The position numbers were made by a program, and so were the translations under genes. Of a stretch of DNA of 64,000 nt, positions 18,759 to 30,068 are shown piece by piece. The DNA is taken from contig NZ_JAXCHP010000001.1 of the NCBI RefSeq assembly GCF_035984545.1, forward strand, positions 3,286,001 through 3,350,000, in the 5' to 3' direction. The stretch is from Cryobacterium sp. GrIS_2_6. Its GTDB lineage: Bacteria; Actinomycetota; Actinomycetes; Actinomycetales; Microbacteriaceae. The notes beneath the pieces are model-generated. The model did no database searches and was not told where the DNA came from. It saw only the letters and a program-made list of their open reading frames with translations. The stretch's first letter is position 1. The number at the start of each line of letters is the position of its first letter.

Positions 18759-18819
18759 GATTTCCTTACTTTCTTAAGAAGTGCGTTTCAGCCTGGCGGC
18801 GCCGGAGCGCCGCGAGCGG

Positions 18820-19323
18820 CTAGAAGGGTGTCTCGTCGCTGAAGTTGCCCGGGGTGTTCCACACGTCGCCACCGGTATTCACGGCGGCGGGAGGAGTGGC
18901 TGCCCAGGGCTCGTCGTTCCCGGCCGCTGCGGAGTTACCGCCGCGTGGGGAGGACGACGATGCAGCACGAGTGAGCGAAGCAGTGGCGTACTTGAGCGAA
19001 GGACCGATATCGTCGATTTCGAGCTCGAAGCTTGTGCGCTTCTCGCCTTCCTTCGTTTCATAGGAACGCTGCTTGAGCCGCCCAGTAGCGACGACACGAG
19101 AACCCTTGGTCAGTGAACCGGCGACGTGCTCGGCGAATTCACGCCAAACGCTCGCGCGCAGGAACAATGCGTCGCCATCTTTCCACTCGTTGGCTGCGCG
19201 ATCGAAATTGCGCGGAGTGGATGCGATGGTGAAGTTGGCAACCGCAAGCCCGCCCTGCGTATAACGCAGTTCCGGATCGCTGGTCAGGTTGCCCACCACG
19301 GTGATTACGGTCTCGCCGGCCAT
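18820..19323 (-). CDS. ssb: Single-stranded DNA-binding protein
   Basis: Coats single-stranded DNA at forks and recruits repair proteins. The OB-fold runs from [20 protein letters not shown] to about residue 110, with [21 protein letters not shown] Gly/Ala/Asn-rich linker follows, and the tail ends DETPF, a version of the acidic DDDIPF protein-docking tip. The gene lies 3 bases after rpsF and 61 bases before rpsR, the usual actinobacterial order. Confidence 0.96.
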   Translation of the reverse strand: MAGETVITVVGNLTSDPELRYTQGGLAVANFTIASTPRNFDRAANEWKDGDALFLRASVWREFAEHVAGSLTKGSRVVATGRLKQRSYETKEGEKRTSFELEIDDIGPSLKYATASLTRAASSSSPRGGNSAAAGNDEPWAATPPAAVNTGGDVWNTPGNFSDETPF

Positions 19324-19326
19324 GGG

Positions 19327-19911
19327 CTACTTGTCGCTTGCCTTGTCGGCGGTGTCGACGGCTGCTGCGGATGCCGGTGTGGCAACCGCTGCGGGCTTGG
19401 CGACTGCTGCCGGGGTGGCGACTGCTGCAGGAGCTGCCGGGGCTGCCGGGGCTGCGGCCTTGACGGCTGCTGCGGCGGGAGCCGATGCGGGCTTGACAGA
19501 TGCGGCGACCTTGGCGGTCGGGGCGGCTGCTGCTTCTGCCTTCGCGGCAATGACCTTCGGGTTGGCTGCCTTGCGGGCGGCCTTCTCGGCGGCGAGCTTG
19601 CTCGCGACGGCGACCTGGGCGATGCCTTCTTCTGCGCGGAGAACCTTGGTGCGCATGACGGCTTCCGACAGCTTCAGCTGGCGGTCGAGCTCGGCCGTGG
19701 CAGAAGCATTCGCGGTGAAGTCGACGACTGCGTAGATGCCTTCGGACTTCTTGTTGATCTCGTAAGCGAGACGGCGGCGACCCCAAACGTCAACCTTGTC
19801 AATCGTTCCACCATCGTTGCGAACAACGTTGAGGAACTTGTCAAGGCTGGGAGCTACGGTGCGCTCATCGATCTCGGGATCGAGGATAACCATCAACTCG
19901 TACTGATGCAT
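19327..19911 (-). CDS. rpsF: 30S ribosomal protein S6 with long Ala-rich C-terminal extension
   Basis: S6 binds S18 on the small subunit. Residues 1-96 form a normal S6 domain ([44 protein letters not shown]). Another 98 residues follow that are almost all Ala, Pro, Lys and Val. The product is 194 residues, about twice the usual length. The extension shows the same codon bias as the rest of the gene and reads straight into the stop 3 bases before ssb, so it is not a frameshift. Confidence 0.95.
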   Translation of the reverse strand: MHQYELMVILDPEIDERTVAPSLDKFLNVVRNDGGTIDKVDVWGRRRLAYEINKKSEGIYAVVDFTANASATAELDRQLKLSEAVMRTKVLRAEEGIAQVAVASKLAAEKAARKAANPKVIAAKAEAAAAPTAKVAASVKPASAPAAAAVKAAAPAAPAAPAAVATPAAVAKPAAVATPASAAAVDTADKASDK

Positions 19912-20179
19912 GACTAACCCACCTCCTTCGGACTAAACGGCTGCAGAATCTCTGCAACAGGAGGGTTGTGCATGTGCTGAAGGCGGAGGCCGGGAATCCG
20001 GCGCGCAGACAACCTGCCCAGACTACTCGATGAGACGGCCAAAAGCCACCACAGCGCCGCGGCGCCCTCCACGCCGTCTGTGTTTACGTCAGTCCGAGCA
20101 TGCCGGGACGCGCGTGGACCGTGCAGCCGGAAGCAGCGCTTGTGGAGAAGTGCGCGCATCCGCCCCTGTTGGGGAGTGG

Positions 20180-21622
20180 CTACTGGCCGTGGCCCGCCCA
20201 CCACGCCTGAAGGCGGCGCGTTGCCTCCTCGACACCGAGGGGCCCGTCGTCGAGGCGCTGTTCGAGTAGGAAACGGTAGGCCTCGCCGACCTCCCTCCCC
20301 GGTTTCACGCCGAGGATCGCCATGATCTGCTCTCCGTCGAGGTCTGGCCGCACCGCGGCCATCTCCTCCTGCTCGGCGAGTTCGCGAATGCGCTGCTCGA
20401 GGTCGTCGTATGCGAAGCCCAGCCGGTCGGCCTTGCGCCGGTTACGGGTGGTCACGTCGGCCCTGGTGAGGATATGCAGCCGTTCGAGCTGGTCGCCGGC
20501 GTCGCGCACGTAGCGGCGGACGGCAGAATCCGTCCAGGCTCCCTCGGTGTACCCGAAGAAGCGCAGGTGCAGCTCGATCAGCCGGGAGACGGCCGCGATC
20601 GTGTCGTTGTCGAAGCGCAGCGCACGCAGGCGCTTCTTCGCGAGCTTGGCGCCCACCACGTCATGGTGGTAGAAACTCACGATTCCGCCCGGCTCGAGCT
20701 TCCGGGTCGCCGGCTTTCCGATGTCGTGGAACAGGGCGGCGAGCCGCACGATCAGGTCCGGTCCGCCCGGGAAGCTCTCCCGGGACTTCTCGTAGCCGAT
20801 CGCCTGGTCGAGCACGGTGAGGGTGTGCTGATAGACGTCCTTGTGGTGGTGGTGCTCGTCGACCTCGAGGCGCAGCGCCGGAATCTCCGGCAGGACGATG
20901 TCGAGCAGGCCGGAGTCCACCAGCAGCTCGAGGCCGCCGTGCGGGTTGTCCGAGAGGAGCAGCTTGCAGAGCTCTTCGCAGACCCGTTCCGCCGAGATAT
21001 TGCGGATGCTCGACGCGATCGCGTCCATCGCGATCGCGGTGTCGAGGTCGAGGGTGAAACCGAGTTGGGCGGTGAACCTGGCGGCACGCATCATCCGCAG
21101 CGGGTCGTCGCCGAAGGAAATCTCCGGCGAGATCGGCGTCCGCAGGACCCCGGCCATGAGGTCGCCGATGCCGTTCGCCGGGTCGACCAGGGTCAGCCCG
21201 GGAAGGCGCAACGCCATCGCGTTGACCGTGAAGTCCCGGCGGAGAAGGTCGTCCTCCAGGCTCAGCCCGAATACGACCTCCGGCTTCCTGGTCACCCCGT
21301 CGTAGCTGTCCGCCCGGTAGGTGGTGATCTCCACGGTCTCGCCCGCGACCTTCGCCCCGATGGTCCCGAAGGCCCGGCCGATGTCCCACTGCGCCTCGGA
21401 GATCGGGGTGACGATCTCGAGGATCTGCTCCGGGGTCGCGTCCGTCGTGAAATCGAGGTCGTGCAGGGTCCGGCCCAGGAACGCGTCGCGCACCGGACCG
21501 CCAACGAGGGCAAGCTCGTGGCCCGCAGCCTCGAAGGCCAGGGCCAGGCGGGATACGGAAGGAGTGGCAGCCAGGTCGCCCAGCCGCGTGAGGGCTGTCG
21601 CGACGCTCTGCATGCCCCCCAT
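20180..21622 (-). CDS. pcnA: CCA tRNA nucleotidyltransferase (with HD domain)
   Basis: Adds or repairs the 3' CCA of tRNAs. The N-terminal polymerase domain has LVGGPVRDAFLGRTLHDLDFTT, carrying the catalytic DxD, and RRDFTVNAMAL. A central HD phosphohydrolase motif (HTLTVLDQAI, ALFHDIGKPATR) and a C-terminal helical region follow. 480 residues is typical of actinobacterial PcnA. ATG at 21622 was kept; a second ATG three codons on is equally plausible. It is divergent from the DUF6049 gene, as pcnA is from its neighbours in mycobacteria. Confidence 0.93.
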   Translation of the reverse strand: MGGMQSVATALTRLGDLAATPSVSRLALAFEAAGHELALVGGPVRDAFLGRTLHDLDFTTDATPEQILEIVTPISEAQWDIGRAFGTIGAKVAGETVEITTYRADSYDGVTRKPEVVFGLSLEDDLLRRDFTVNAMALRLPGLTLVDPANGIGDLMAGVLRTPISPEISFGDDPLRMMRAARFTAQLGFTLDLDTAIAMDAIASSIRNISAERVCEELCKLLLSDNPHGGLELLVDSGLLDIVLPEIPALRLEVDEHHHHKDVYQHTLTVLDQAIGYEKSRESFPGGPDLIVRLAALFHDIGKPATRKLEPGGIVSFYHHDVVGAKLAKKRLRALRFDNDTIAAVSRLIELHLRFFGYTEGAWTDSAVRRYVRDAGDQLERLHILTRADVTTRNRRKADRLGFAYDDLEQRIRELAEQEEMAAVRPDLDGEQIMAILGVKPGREVGEAYRFLLEQRLDDGPLGVEEATRRLQAWWAGHGQ

Positions 21623-21679
21623 GTTAGTTCCTGGTCGCCGGCGCGGCAGCCGCAGACCGGTTACTCAGGGCGCACGCCG

Positions 21680-21685
21680 TAGAAT
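21680..21685 (+). promoter_or_regulatory. -10 element for a probably leaderless DUF6049/murJ transcript
   Basis: TAGAAT ends 7 bases before the ATG at 21693, and no ribosome-binding site is seen between. This spacing would put the transcription start at or beside the initiation codon. Confidence 0.5.
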
Positions 21686-21692
21686 CCCCTAT

Positions 21693-24084
<2,392 letters not shown>

Positions 24085-24092
<8 letters not shown>

Positions 24093-25704
24093 CATCGGGC
24101 GTGCGAGCGCTTTCCTCGCCTCGGGCACGATCGTCTCCCGCATTCTGGGATTCCTGAAGGTCATCGTCCTCGCCGGCGTGATCGGCCTGTACGGCACGAG
24201 TGCCGATGCGTTCGCGCTCGCCAATCAGCTCCCGAACACGGTGTACACGATCGTGGCAGGCGGAGTCCTCACCGCGGTCCTCGTTCCGCAGATCGTCAGG
24301 GCCGGACTCCACGTCGACGGCGGCACCGCGTACATCAACAAGCTGTTGACCCTGGCGCTCACCATCCTCGCGGTCACGACGCTGGCCGCAACACTCCTCA
24401 CCCCGGTCATCACGCCCTTCATCGGCCTGCACCTGCCCCCCGCGCAATTGAACCTCGCCATCGCATTCGCTTATTGGTGCATGCCGCAGATCTTCTTCTA
24501 CGGCCTGTACACGGTTCTGGGTGAAGTGCTCAATGCGCGCAAGTCGTTCGGCCCGTTCACCTGGGTTCCGGTTCTCAACAACGTGGTCGCCCTGGCCGGA
24601 ATCGTCGTTTTCGCACTCGTGGCCGGAGCCGATCCCACCGGTGATCGCACGGCGAGCGACTTCACCCCGGGCATGGTCGCACTGCTGGGAGGCACCGCCA
24701 CGCTCGGCGTCGTCGCCCAGGCTGTCGTGCTCTTCTATTTCTGGCGTCGGATCGGACTCCACTTCCGCCCTGACTTCCACTTCCGCGGGGTCGGGCTCGG
24801 CGCCGCAGGCAAGACCGCGAGTTGGACGTTCGGCATGCTCTTGCTGAGCACGGCCGCGGGGATCATTGAAACCCAGGTCGTCACCCAGGCCACGGGCAAG
24901 GCGTCCGTCGCCGTGCTCGCGACGGCCTGGCTCATCTTCATGCTCCCGCACTCGGTCATCACCGTTTCCGTGGCCACCGCCTACTTCACCGGCATGAGCG
25001 AGCATGCCTCCCGCGGCGACGTTGCGAAGCTCAGAACGGATGCTTCTTCGGCTATACGAGGGACGTCACTCCTGATCGTGCTCGCGTCGATGGTCATCCT
25101 GGTCTGCGCCTACCCGTTCGCGGCGGTTTTCACCCAGGGGAAGTTCGAGCAGGTGCAGGGCACCGGGAACGTCATCATCGCCTACATTCTCGGTCTCGTC
25201 GCCTTCTGCGTGCTGTTCGTCCTGCAACGCACGTTCTATGCGCTCGGCGACACCCGCACCCCGTTCTTCTTCACCCTGTTCCAGGTCATCCTCGTCGTGG
25301 CCGGAGTGCTCGCGTGCTCCCTGTTGCCCCCGGCCTGGATCGCCGTCGGCATCGCGCTTGTCGTGACGGTGTCCGGAATCCTGCAAACGGTCCTGGCCGG
25401 CCACCTGTTGCGGCGTCGTCTGGGCGGTCTCGACGGCCGTCGTATCCTGCGGAGCCTGGTGCGGTATCTGGTCGCCGCGATTCTTCCCCTCCTCATCGGC
25501 CTCGGAATACTCCTGCTCCTCGGCGGTGCTCACGAGGGCGGCTTCGCCGTCTCCGGTCGGTTCGAGGCCATCGTTTCGATGATCATCATCGGCGGCGTGA
25601 TGTCGCTCGCCTACTTCGGAATGCTGCTGCTCATGCGCAGCGAGGAACTCAGGGTTTTCCTGGTGCCGCTGATCAACCGGTTCCGCCCGCGCGGCACGAA
25701 CTAG
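24085..25704 (+). CDS. murJ: Lipid II flippase MurJ (MviN)
   Basis: Polytopic membrane protein that flips lipid II for peptidoglycan synthesis. The 539 residues give about 14 helices and the family start ASGTIVSRILGFLKVIVLAGVIG. GTG at 24085 overlaps the end of the DUF6049 gene by 8 bases. Unlike mycobacterial MviN, no cytoplasmic pseudokinase domain follows the membrane part. The protein ends with a short basic tail (NRFRPRGTN). Confidence 0.9.
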
Positions 25705-25871
25705 TCCGGTACGCCACCAGCGAGGTGATGACCGGGCCAGGCACACTGGCAACCGGCCGTGAACGGAGGCCCCCGGCTGGGAGGCGCGGAATAGCATCCG
25801 ATTAGGATGTGTTGTACCCGGCAGTGAGGCAGCCACACCTGCCCTGCCCCCCACTGCGAAGGAGTCTACGC

Positions 25872-26846
25872 GTGCGTCAGATCATCATCATCGGCTCCGG
25901 CCCTGCCGGATTCACGGCCGCCATTTACGCCGCGCGCGCCAACCTCAAGCCGCTCCTCATCGCGAGTTCGGTCGAGGCCGGCGGCGAGCTGATGAACACG
26001 ACCGAGGTGGAGAACTTCCCCGGCTTCCCCGAGGGTGTCCAGGGCCCCGACCTCATGCAGAAGATGCAGGAGCAGGCCGAACGCTTCGGCACCGAGGTCG
26101 TCTACGACGACGTCACCGAACTCGACCTCACCGGTGCGGTCAAGCGGGTCACTCTCGGTTCCGGCGAGACCCACGAGGCCCTGACCGTGATCTTCGCGAC
26201 CGGTTCCGCCTACCGCAAACTCGGTCTCGAAGACGAGGAGCGCCTCTCGGGGCGCGGCGTCTCCTGGTGTGCGACCTGCGACGGCTTCTTCTTCAAGGAG
26301 AAGGCGATTGCCGTGATCGGCGGCGGCGACTCCGCCATGGAGGAAGCCACCTTCCTCACCCGGTTCGCGAGCAAGGTCTACGTTGTGCACCGCAAGGACA
26401 CCCTGCGCGCCTCCAAGATCATGCAGGATCGCGCCTTCGCCAACCCGAAGATCGAGTTCGTCTGGAACTCGACGGTCGCCGGCATCACGGGCACGGATGC
26501 CGTCGACGGCCTGGTGCTGCGCGACACGGTTTCCGGCGCCGAGAGCATCCTTCCCGTCGGAGGGGTCTTCATCGCGATCGGCAACGACCCGCGCACCCAC
26601 CTCGTCCACAAGCAGCTCGATCTCACGACGGACGGCACGATCGCCGTCGCTGGACGATCGTCCCTGACCAGCCAGGCGGGCGTCTTCGCCGCCGGCGACG
26701 TCATCGACCCGCACTACCGCCAGGCCGTGACCGCGGCCGCCTCCGGCACCGTCGCTGCGCTCGACGCGGAGCACTACCTCGCTTCCCTCCCCGCGGAACT
26801 GCTGGCCAGCGCCGGCGATTCCGCATTCGCAACAGCCACCAACTAA
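25872..26846 (+). CDS. trxB: Thioredoxin-disulfide reductase
   Basis: FAD enzyme that reduces thioredoxin with NADPH. It has the FAD motif IIIIGSGPAGFTAAIYAARA, the redox pair in SWCATCDGFFF, the NADPH motif IGGGDSAMEEA and the C-terminal GVFAAGDVIDPHYRQAV. GTG at 25872 follows GAAGGAG with a 7-base spacer. 324 residues is normal. It starts a pair with trxA 9 bases on, as in mycobacteria, but sigM, which lies between murJ and trxB there, is missing. Confidence 0.95.
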   Translation: MRQIIIIGSGPAGFTAAIYAARANLKPLLIASSVEAGGELMNTTEVENFPGFPEGVQGPDLMQKMQEQAERFGTEVVYDDVTELDLTGAVKRVTLGSGETHEALTVIFATGSAYRKLGLEDEERLSGRGVSWCATCDGFFFKEKAIAVIGGGDSAMEEATFLTRFASKVYVVHRKDTLRASKIMQDRAFANPKIEFVWNSTVAGITGTDAVDGLVLRDTVSGAESILPVGGVFIAIGNDPRTHLVHKQLDLTTDGTIAVAGRSSLTSQAGVFAAGDVIDPHYRQAVTAAASGTVAALDAEHYLASLPAELLASAGDSAFATATN

Positions 26847-26855
26847 GGAGCACAC

Positions 26856-27179
26856 ATGTCCGCACGCGCCGTTACCGACGCGACTTTCGACCAGGAAGTC
26901 ATCAACAACGAGAAGACCGTCCTCGTGGACTTCTGGGCGGAATGGTGTGGCCCCTGCCGCGCCGTCAGCCCCATCCTGGACCAGATCGCCGCAGAGCACG
27001 CCGACAAGCTCGACATCGTCAAGCTCAACGTCGACGACTTCCCCGCCCTCGCCGCGAAATACCAGATCACGTCGATTCCCGCCATGAAGGTGTTCCAGAA
27101 GGGCGAGGTCGTCAAGACCGTCATCGGCGCCAAGCCGAAGGTCGTCCTCGTTTCCGACCTGGCCGCGTACCTGGCCTAG
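26856..27179 (+). CDS. trxA: Thioredoxin
   Basis: Small cytosolic disulfide reductase. The active site WAEWCGPCRAV has C31 and C34, and the cis-proline is in ITSIPAMKVF. 107 residues is the usual length. It is the second gene of the trxB-trxA pair and is followed by a parS site and a strong terminator. Confidence 0.96.
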   Translation: MSARAVTDATFDQEVINNEKTVLVDFWAEWCGPCRAVSPILDQIAAEHADKLDIVKLNVDDFPALAAKYQITSIPAMKVFQKGEVVKTVIGAKPKVVLVSDLAAYLA

Positions 27180-27199
27180 AGGTCCTGTCCCGCTCGGTC

Positions 27200-27215
27200 G
27201 GTTTCACGTGAAACA
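27200..27215. promoter_or_regulatory. parS: parS site 1
   Basis: GGTTTCACGTGAAACA differs by one base from the general parS palindrome TGTTTCACGTGAAACA. It lies 20 bases after trxA, before the terminator. Confidence 0.85.
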
Positions 27216-27234
27216 CCGAACGTAGAGATGGATG

Positions 27235-27263
27235 AAGCCCGCCCGGCACCGCCGGGCGGGCTT
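27235..27263 (+). terminator. Terminator of trxB-trxA
   Basis: A 13 bp GC-rich stem, AAGCCCGCCCGGC paired with 27251-27263 around an ACC loop, is followed by a short T run (CTTTGTCG). Confidence 0.8.
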
Positions 27264-27314
27264 TGTCGTATCCGGGTGGGCCTACGATTGAACCCTCACC
27301 AGAACGGATGTGAC

Positions 27315-28634
27315 GTGACTGCACAGGGCTCTTCCCAGGCCGGTAACAACCTCGACCCGTGGTACCACCACTACGCCGAGCGAGCCGCCGGGCTGCGGGC
27401 CTCCGAGGTGCGGGCCCTCTTCTCCGTCGCCTCTCGCCCCGAGGTCGTCTCACTGGCCGGCGGAATGCCGTTCGTGGCAGCCCTACCCCCCGACCTTGTG
27501 GTCAATGCCATGGAGCGGGTCATGCGCGAGCAGGGTCCCGTCGCCCTGCAATACGGCTCTGGCCAGGGAGTACCGGCGCTCCGCGAACAGATCCTCGAGG
27601 TCATGGCCCTCGAAGGCATCCGTGCCCACGCCGACGATGTCGTCGTGACGACCGGCTCGCAGCACGCCGTCGAACTCGTCAGTAAACTCTTCCTCGATCC
27701 CGATGACGTTGTGATCTCGGAGGGACCGAGTTATGTGACGGCCATGGTCATCTTCAAGTCGTACCAGGCCGAGGTCGACCATGTCCCCATGGACGAACAC
27801 GGTCTCATCCCTGAAGCCCTGCGTGAGCACATCCAGCAGCTCCGGACTGCAGGCAAGACCATCAAGTTCCTGTACACGATCCCGAACTTCCACAACCCGG
27901 CCGGCGTCACGCTGAGCTGGCAACGGCGTATCGAAATTCTCGAGATCTGCCGCGCAAACAACATCCTCGTCCTCGAGGACAACCCGTACGGCCTGCTCTA
28001 CTTCGACAAGCCGGCACCGGCTGCGATGCGCTCCCTCGAACAGGACGGCGTCGTCTACCTCGGCACCTTCTCCAAGACCCTCGCTCCGGGCTTCCGAGTC
28101 GGTTGGGCCCTCGCACCCCACGCGATCAGGGAAAAACTGGTGCTCGCGAACGAGGCCGCCGTTCTGTCGCCGAGCTCGTTCAGCCAACTCGTGATCTCGG
28201 AGTACCTGGCCACTGCCGACTGGAAAGGGCAGATCAACACCTTCCGAGGCGTGTACCACGAACGCAAGGATGCCCTGCTGAATGCACTCGACGAGTACCT
28301 GCCCGAACTCATCTGGACGAATCCCAATGGCGGATTCTACGTCTGGGTCACTCTTCCGCAGCTGCTCAATTCCAAGGCGATGCTCCCGCGCGCCGTCAAG
28401 GAGCTCGTCGCGTACACGCCGGGGACCGCTTTCTTCGCCGACGGCGACGGCCAGCAGAACATCCGCCTGTCGTTCTGCTATCCGACCCCTGCCGAGATCC
28501 GGGTCGGCGTTCGTCGCCTCGCGACCGTAGTCCGCGATGAGCTCGACCTACTCGAAACGTTCGCCGGAACCGGCTCGCTTGATCCGCTCCGCACACCCGG
28601 TCGCTTTAACCCGCTGCCGACCGACATCTCCTAG
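27315..28634 (+). CDS. PLP-dependent aminotransferase, class I/II (2-aminoadipate/Aro8 type)
   Basis: Fold-type I aminotransferase of 439 residues. It contains LQYGSGQGVPALREQI, the substrate loop PNFHNPAGVTLS, the aspartate of VLEDNPYGLL, the PLP lysine of GTFSKTLAPGFRVGWA and the C-terminal arginine RLSFCYP. These match the MocR/2-aminoadipate aminotransferase group, but there is no winged-helix regulator domain. GTG at 27315 is chosen because codons upstream lie in the trxA terminator. Substrate is unknown. It is a common neighbour of the par locus in this group. Confidence 0.85.
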   Translation: MTAQGSSQAGNNLDPWYHHYAERAAGLRASEVRALFSVASRPEVVSLAGGMPFVAALPPDLVVNAMERVMREQGPVALQYGSGQGVPALREQILEVMALEGIRAHADDVVVTTGSQHAVELVSKLFLDPDDVVISEGPSYVTAMVIFKSYQAEVDHVPMDEHGLIPEALREHIQQLRTAGKTIKFLYTIPNFHNPAGVTLSWQRRIEILEICRANNILVLEDNPYGLLYFDKPAPAAMRSLEQDGVVYLGTFSKTLAPGFRVGWALAPHAIREKLVLANEAAVLSPSSFSQLVISEYLATADWKGQINTFRGVYHERKDALLNALDEYLPELIWTNPNGGFYVWVTLPQLLNSKAMLPRAVKELVAYTPGTAFFADGDGQQNIRLSFCYPTPAEIRVGVRRLATVVRDELDLLETFAGTGSLDPLRTPGRFNPLPTDIS

Positions 28635-28676
28635 CCCACGAACCACTCCCAAGCTATTAGCAAGGAATCCCTGATC

Positions 28677-29636
28677 ATGACCGATATTTCTCCCCTTGCG
28701 ATCATCGTTCTCGCCGGCGGAATCTCGCATGAGCGCGATATCTCGCTCCGTTCGGGGCGTCGGGTCGCGGACGCGCTCACCGGTCTCGGCCACACGGTCA
28801 CCCTCCTCGACCCGCAGGCGGGGCTCCTGCTCGACCTCACCACTCGGGCCCCGGATGTCATCTTCCCGGTCGTGCACGGAGCCACGGGGGAAGACGGCGC
28901 GCTCCTCTCGCTCCTGGAGACGACGGGTATCCCCCACGTCGGCTCCCGCGGCGGTCCGGCGAGCCTCGCCTGGACGAAGCCCACCGCCAAGGAACTCGTC
29001 CGACGCGCCGGGTTCGCGACGCCGAACTGGATTGCCCTCTCCAAAGAGACCTTCCGGGACCTCGGAGCGGCGAGTGTTCTCGAGCATCTCCTGACGGCAC
29101 TTCCCACTCCCCTTGTCGTGAAGCCCTCCCAGGGCGGATCCGCGCAGGGTGTCACCATCGTCGAGACCGCGGCCGAGCTTCCGCGGGCCATGGTCGAGGC
29201 CTACACCTACAACTCGGTGGCCCTCGTCGAAGAAAAGGTCCGCGGCACCGAACTCGCCGTCACGGTGATCGACTCCGGACTCGGCCCGGTCGCCCTCCCC
29301 GCCGTCGAAATCGTGCCCATCAATGGTGTCTACAGCTTCGAGGCCCGCTACAACGCCGGCGAGACCCTCTTCTATGCACCAGCGCGCATCACCGCGGAGA
29401 TCGCCACGCTCGTCACCCAGACGGCGGTCGACATTCACACGCTGCTCGGCCTCCGGCACATCTCCCGGATCGACCTTATCGTCGACGAAGACGGCGTGGT
29501 CTGGTTCCTCGAAGCCAACGTGCTCCCCGGGCTCACAGAGACCTCTCTGGTCCCGCAGTCCATCGAAGCTTCAGGTGCGACGCTCGGCGAAGTCTACGAG
29601 TCACTCGCGCGAGCCGCGGTCGCGACCGTGGACTGA
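28677..29636 (+). CDS. D-alanine--D-alanine ligase family protein
   Basis: ATP-grasp enzyme expected to join two D-alanines for peptidoglycan precursors. It has the N-terminal AGGISHERDISLRSGRRV, FPVVHGATGEDGALLSLLE, the ATP loop VKPSQGGSAQGVTIV and the metal-site region RIDLIVDEDGVVWFLEANVLPGLTETS. 319 residues is near the short end of the Ddl family. It lies 42 bases after the aminotransferase and may be co-transcribed. A second Ddl elsewhere in the genome could be the main enzyme. Confidence 0.85.
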   Translation: MTDISPLAIIVLAGGISHERDISLRSGRRVADALTGLGHTVTLLDPQAGLLLDLTTRAPDVIFPVVHGATGEDGALLSLLETTGIPHVGSRGGPASLAWTKPTAKELVRRAGFATPNWIALSKETFRDLGAASVLEHLLTALPTPLVVKPSQGGSAQGVTIVETAAELPRAMVEAYTYNSVALVEEKVRGTELAVTVIDSGLGPVALPAVEIVPINGVYSFEARYNAGETLFYAPARITAEIATLVTQTAVDIHTLLGLRHISRIDLIVDEDGVVWFLEANVLPGLTETSLVPQSIEASGATLGEVYESLARAAVATVD

Positions 29637-29787
29637 CTTCGATCCGACCAGATCGCCCATTTCACAGCAAATTCAGCCCATTCGGGGCGCGCTTCGGACA
29701 TGCCCGCAGCGCCAGAGTCGGCTTAGGATGCCTTCTGATGACCTGAAATCAGGCAGAACTGGCGTTTCCGCTCGTCTCTCAGGACAA

Positions 29788-29803
29788 CGTTTCACGTGAA
29801 ACA
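29788..29803. promoter_or_regulatory. parS: parS site 2
   Basis: CGTTTCACGTGAAACA, one base from consensus, with an intact 14-base core palindrome. Confidence 0.9.
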
Positions 29804-29847
29804 CTCGCTCCAGGATTGACGTGCGGCAGACAGTCCGTGAAAGAGCG

Positions 29848-29863
29848 CGTTTCACGTGAAACA
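29848..29863. promoter_or_regulatory. parS: parS site 3
   Basis: CGTTTCACGTGAAACA, identical to the previous site and 60 bases from it. Confidence 0.9.
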
Positions 29864-29889
29864 TACCTGGAGTTCGCGTCGCGCGTCAC

Positions 29890-29905
29890 CGTTTCACGTG
29901 AAACA
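29890..29905. promoter_or_regulatory. parS: parS site 4
   Basis: CGTTTCACGTGAAACA, identical to the two previous sites; 42 bases after site 3. Confidence 0.9.
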
Positions 29906-30019
29906 TGGGCAGAACATCGCGTCGACACGGTGCCCCGTTGATGAAGCGCGCCAACTGCGTCGTTTCGCATCAGGCACGCCGCCAGCGAACCGGCCCAACT
30001 GACGCGCGTGCGTGCGTGA

Positions 30020-30035
30020 TGTTTCACATGAAACG
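30020..30035. promoter_or_regulatory. parS: parS-like site 5, degenerate
   Basis: TGTTTCACATGAAACG has the consensus left half but CACATG in place of CACGTG, so the centre is no longer palindromic. It lies 34 bases after the parB stop. Confidence 0.6.
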
Positions 30036-30068
30036 CCGCAGGGGAGTTGGCCTGTTCGACCCAGGGAT

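Larger units (their letters stand above)
29637..30068. promoter_or_regulatory. Non-coding parS cluster between ddl and parB
   Basis: This 432-base gap carries no supported gene. It holds three parS sites with the same 16-base sequence and a fourth weaker one in under 250 bases, downstream of parB and of the ligase gene (convergent). A small stem, CCTGA-AA-TCAGG, near 29740-29755 may end ddl transcription. Confidence 0.7.
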
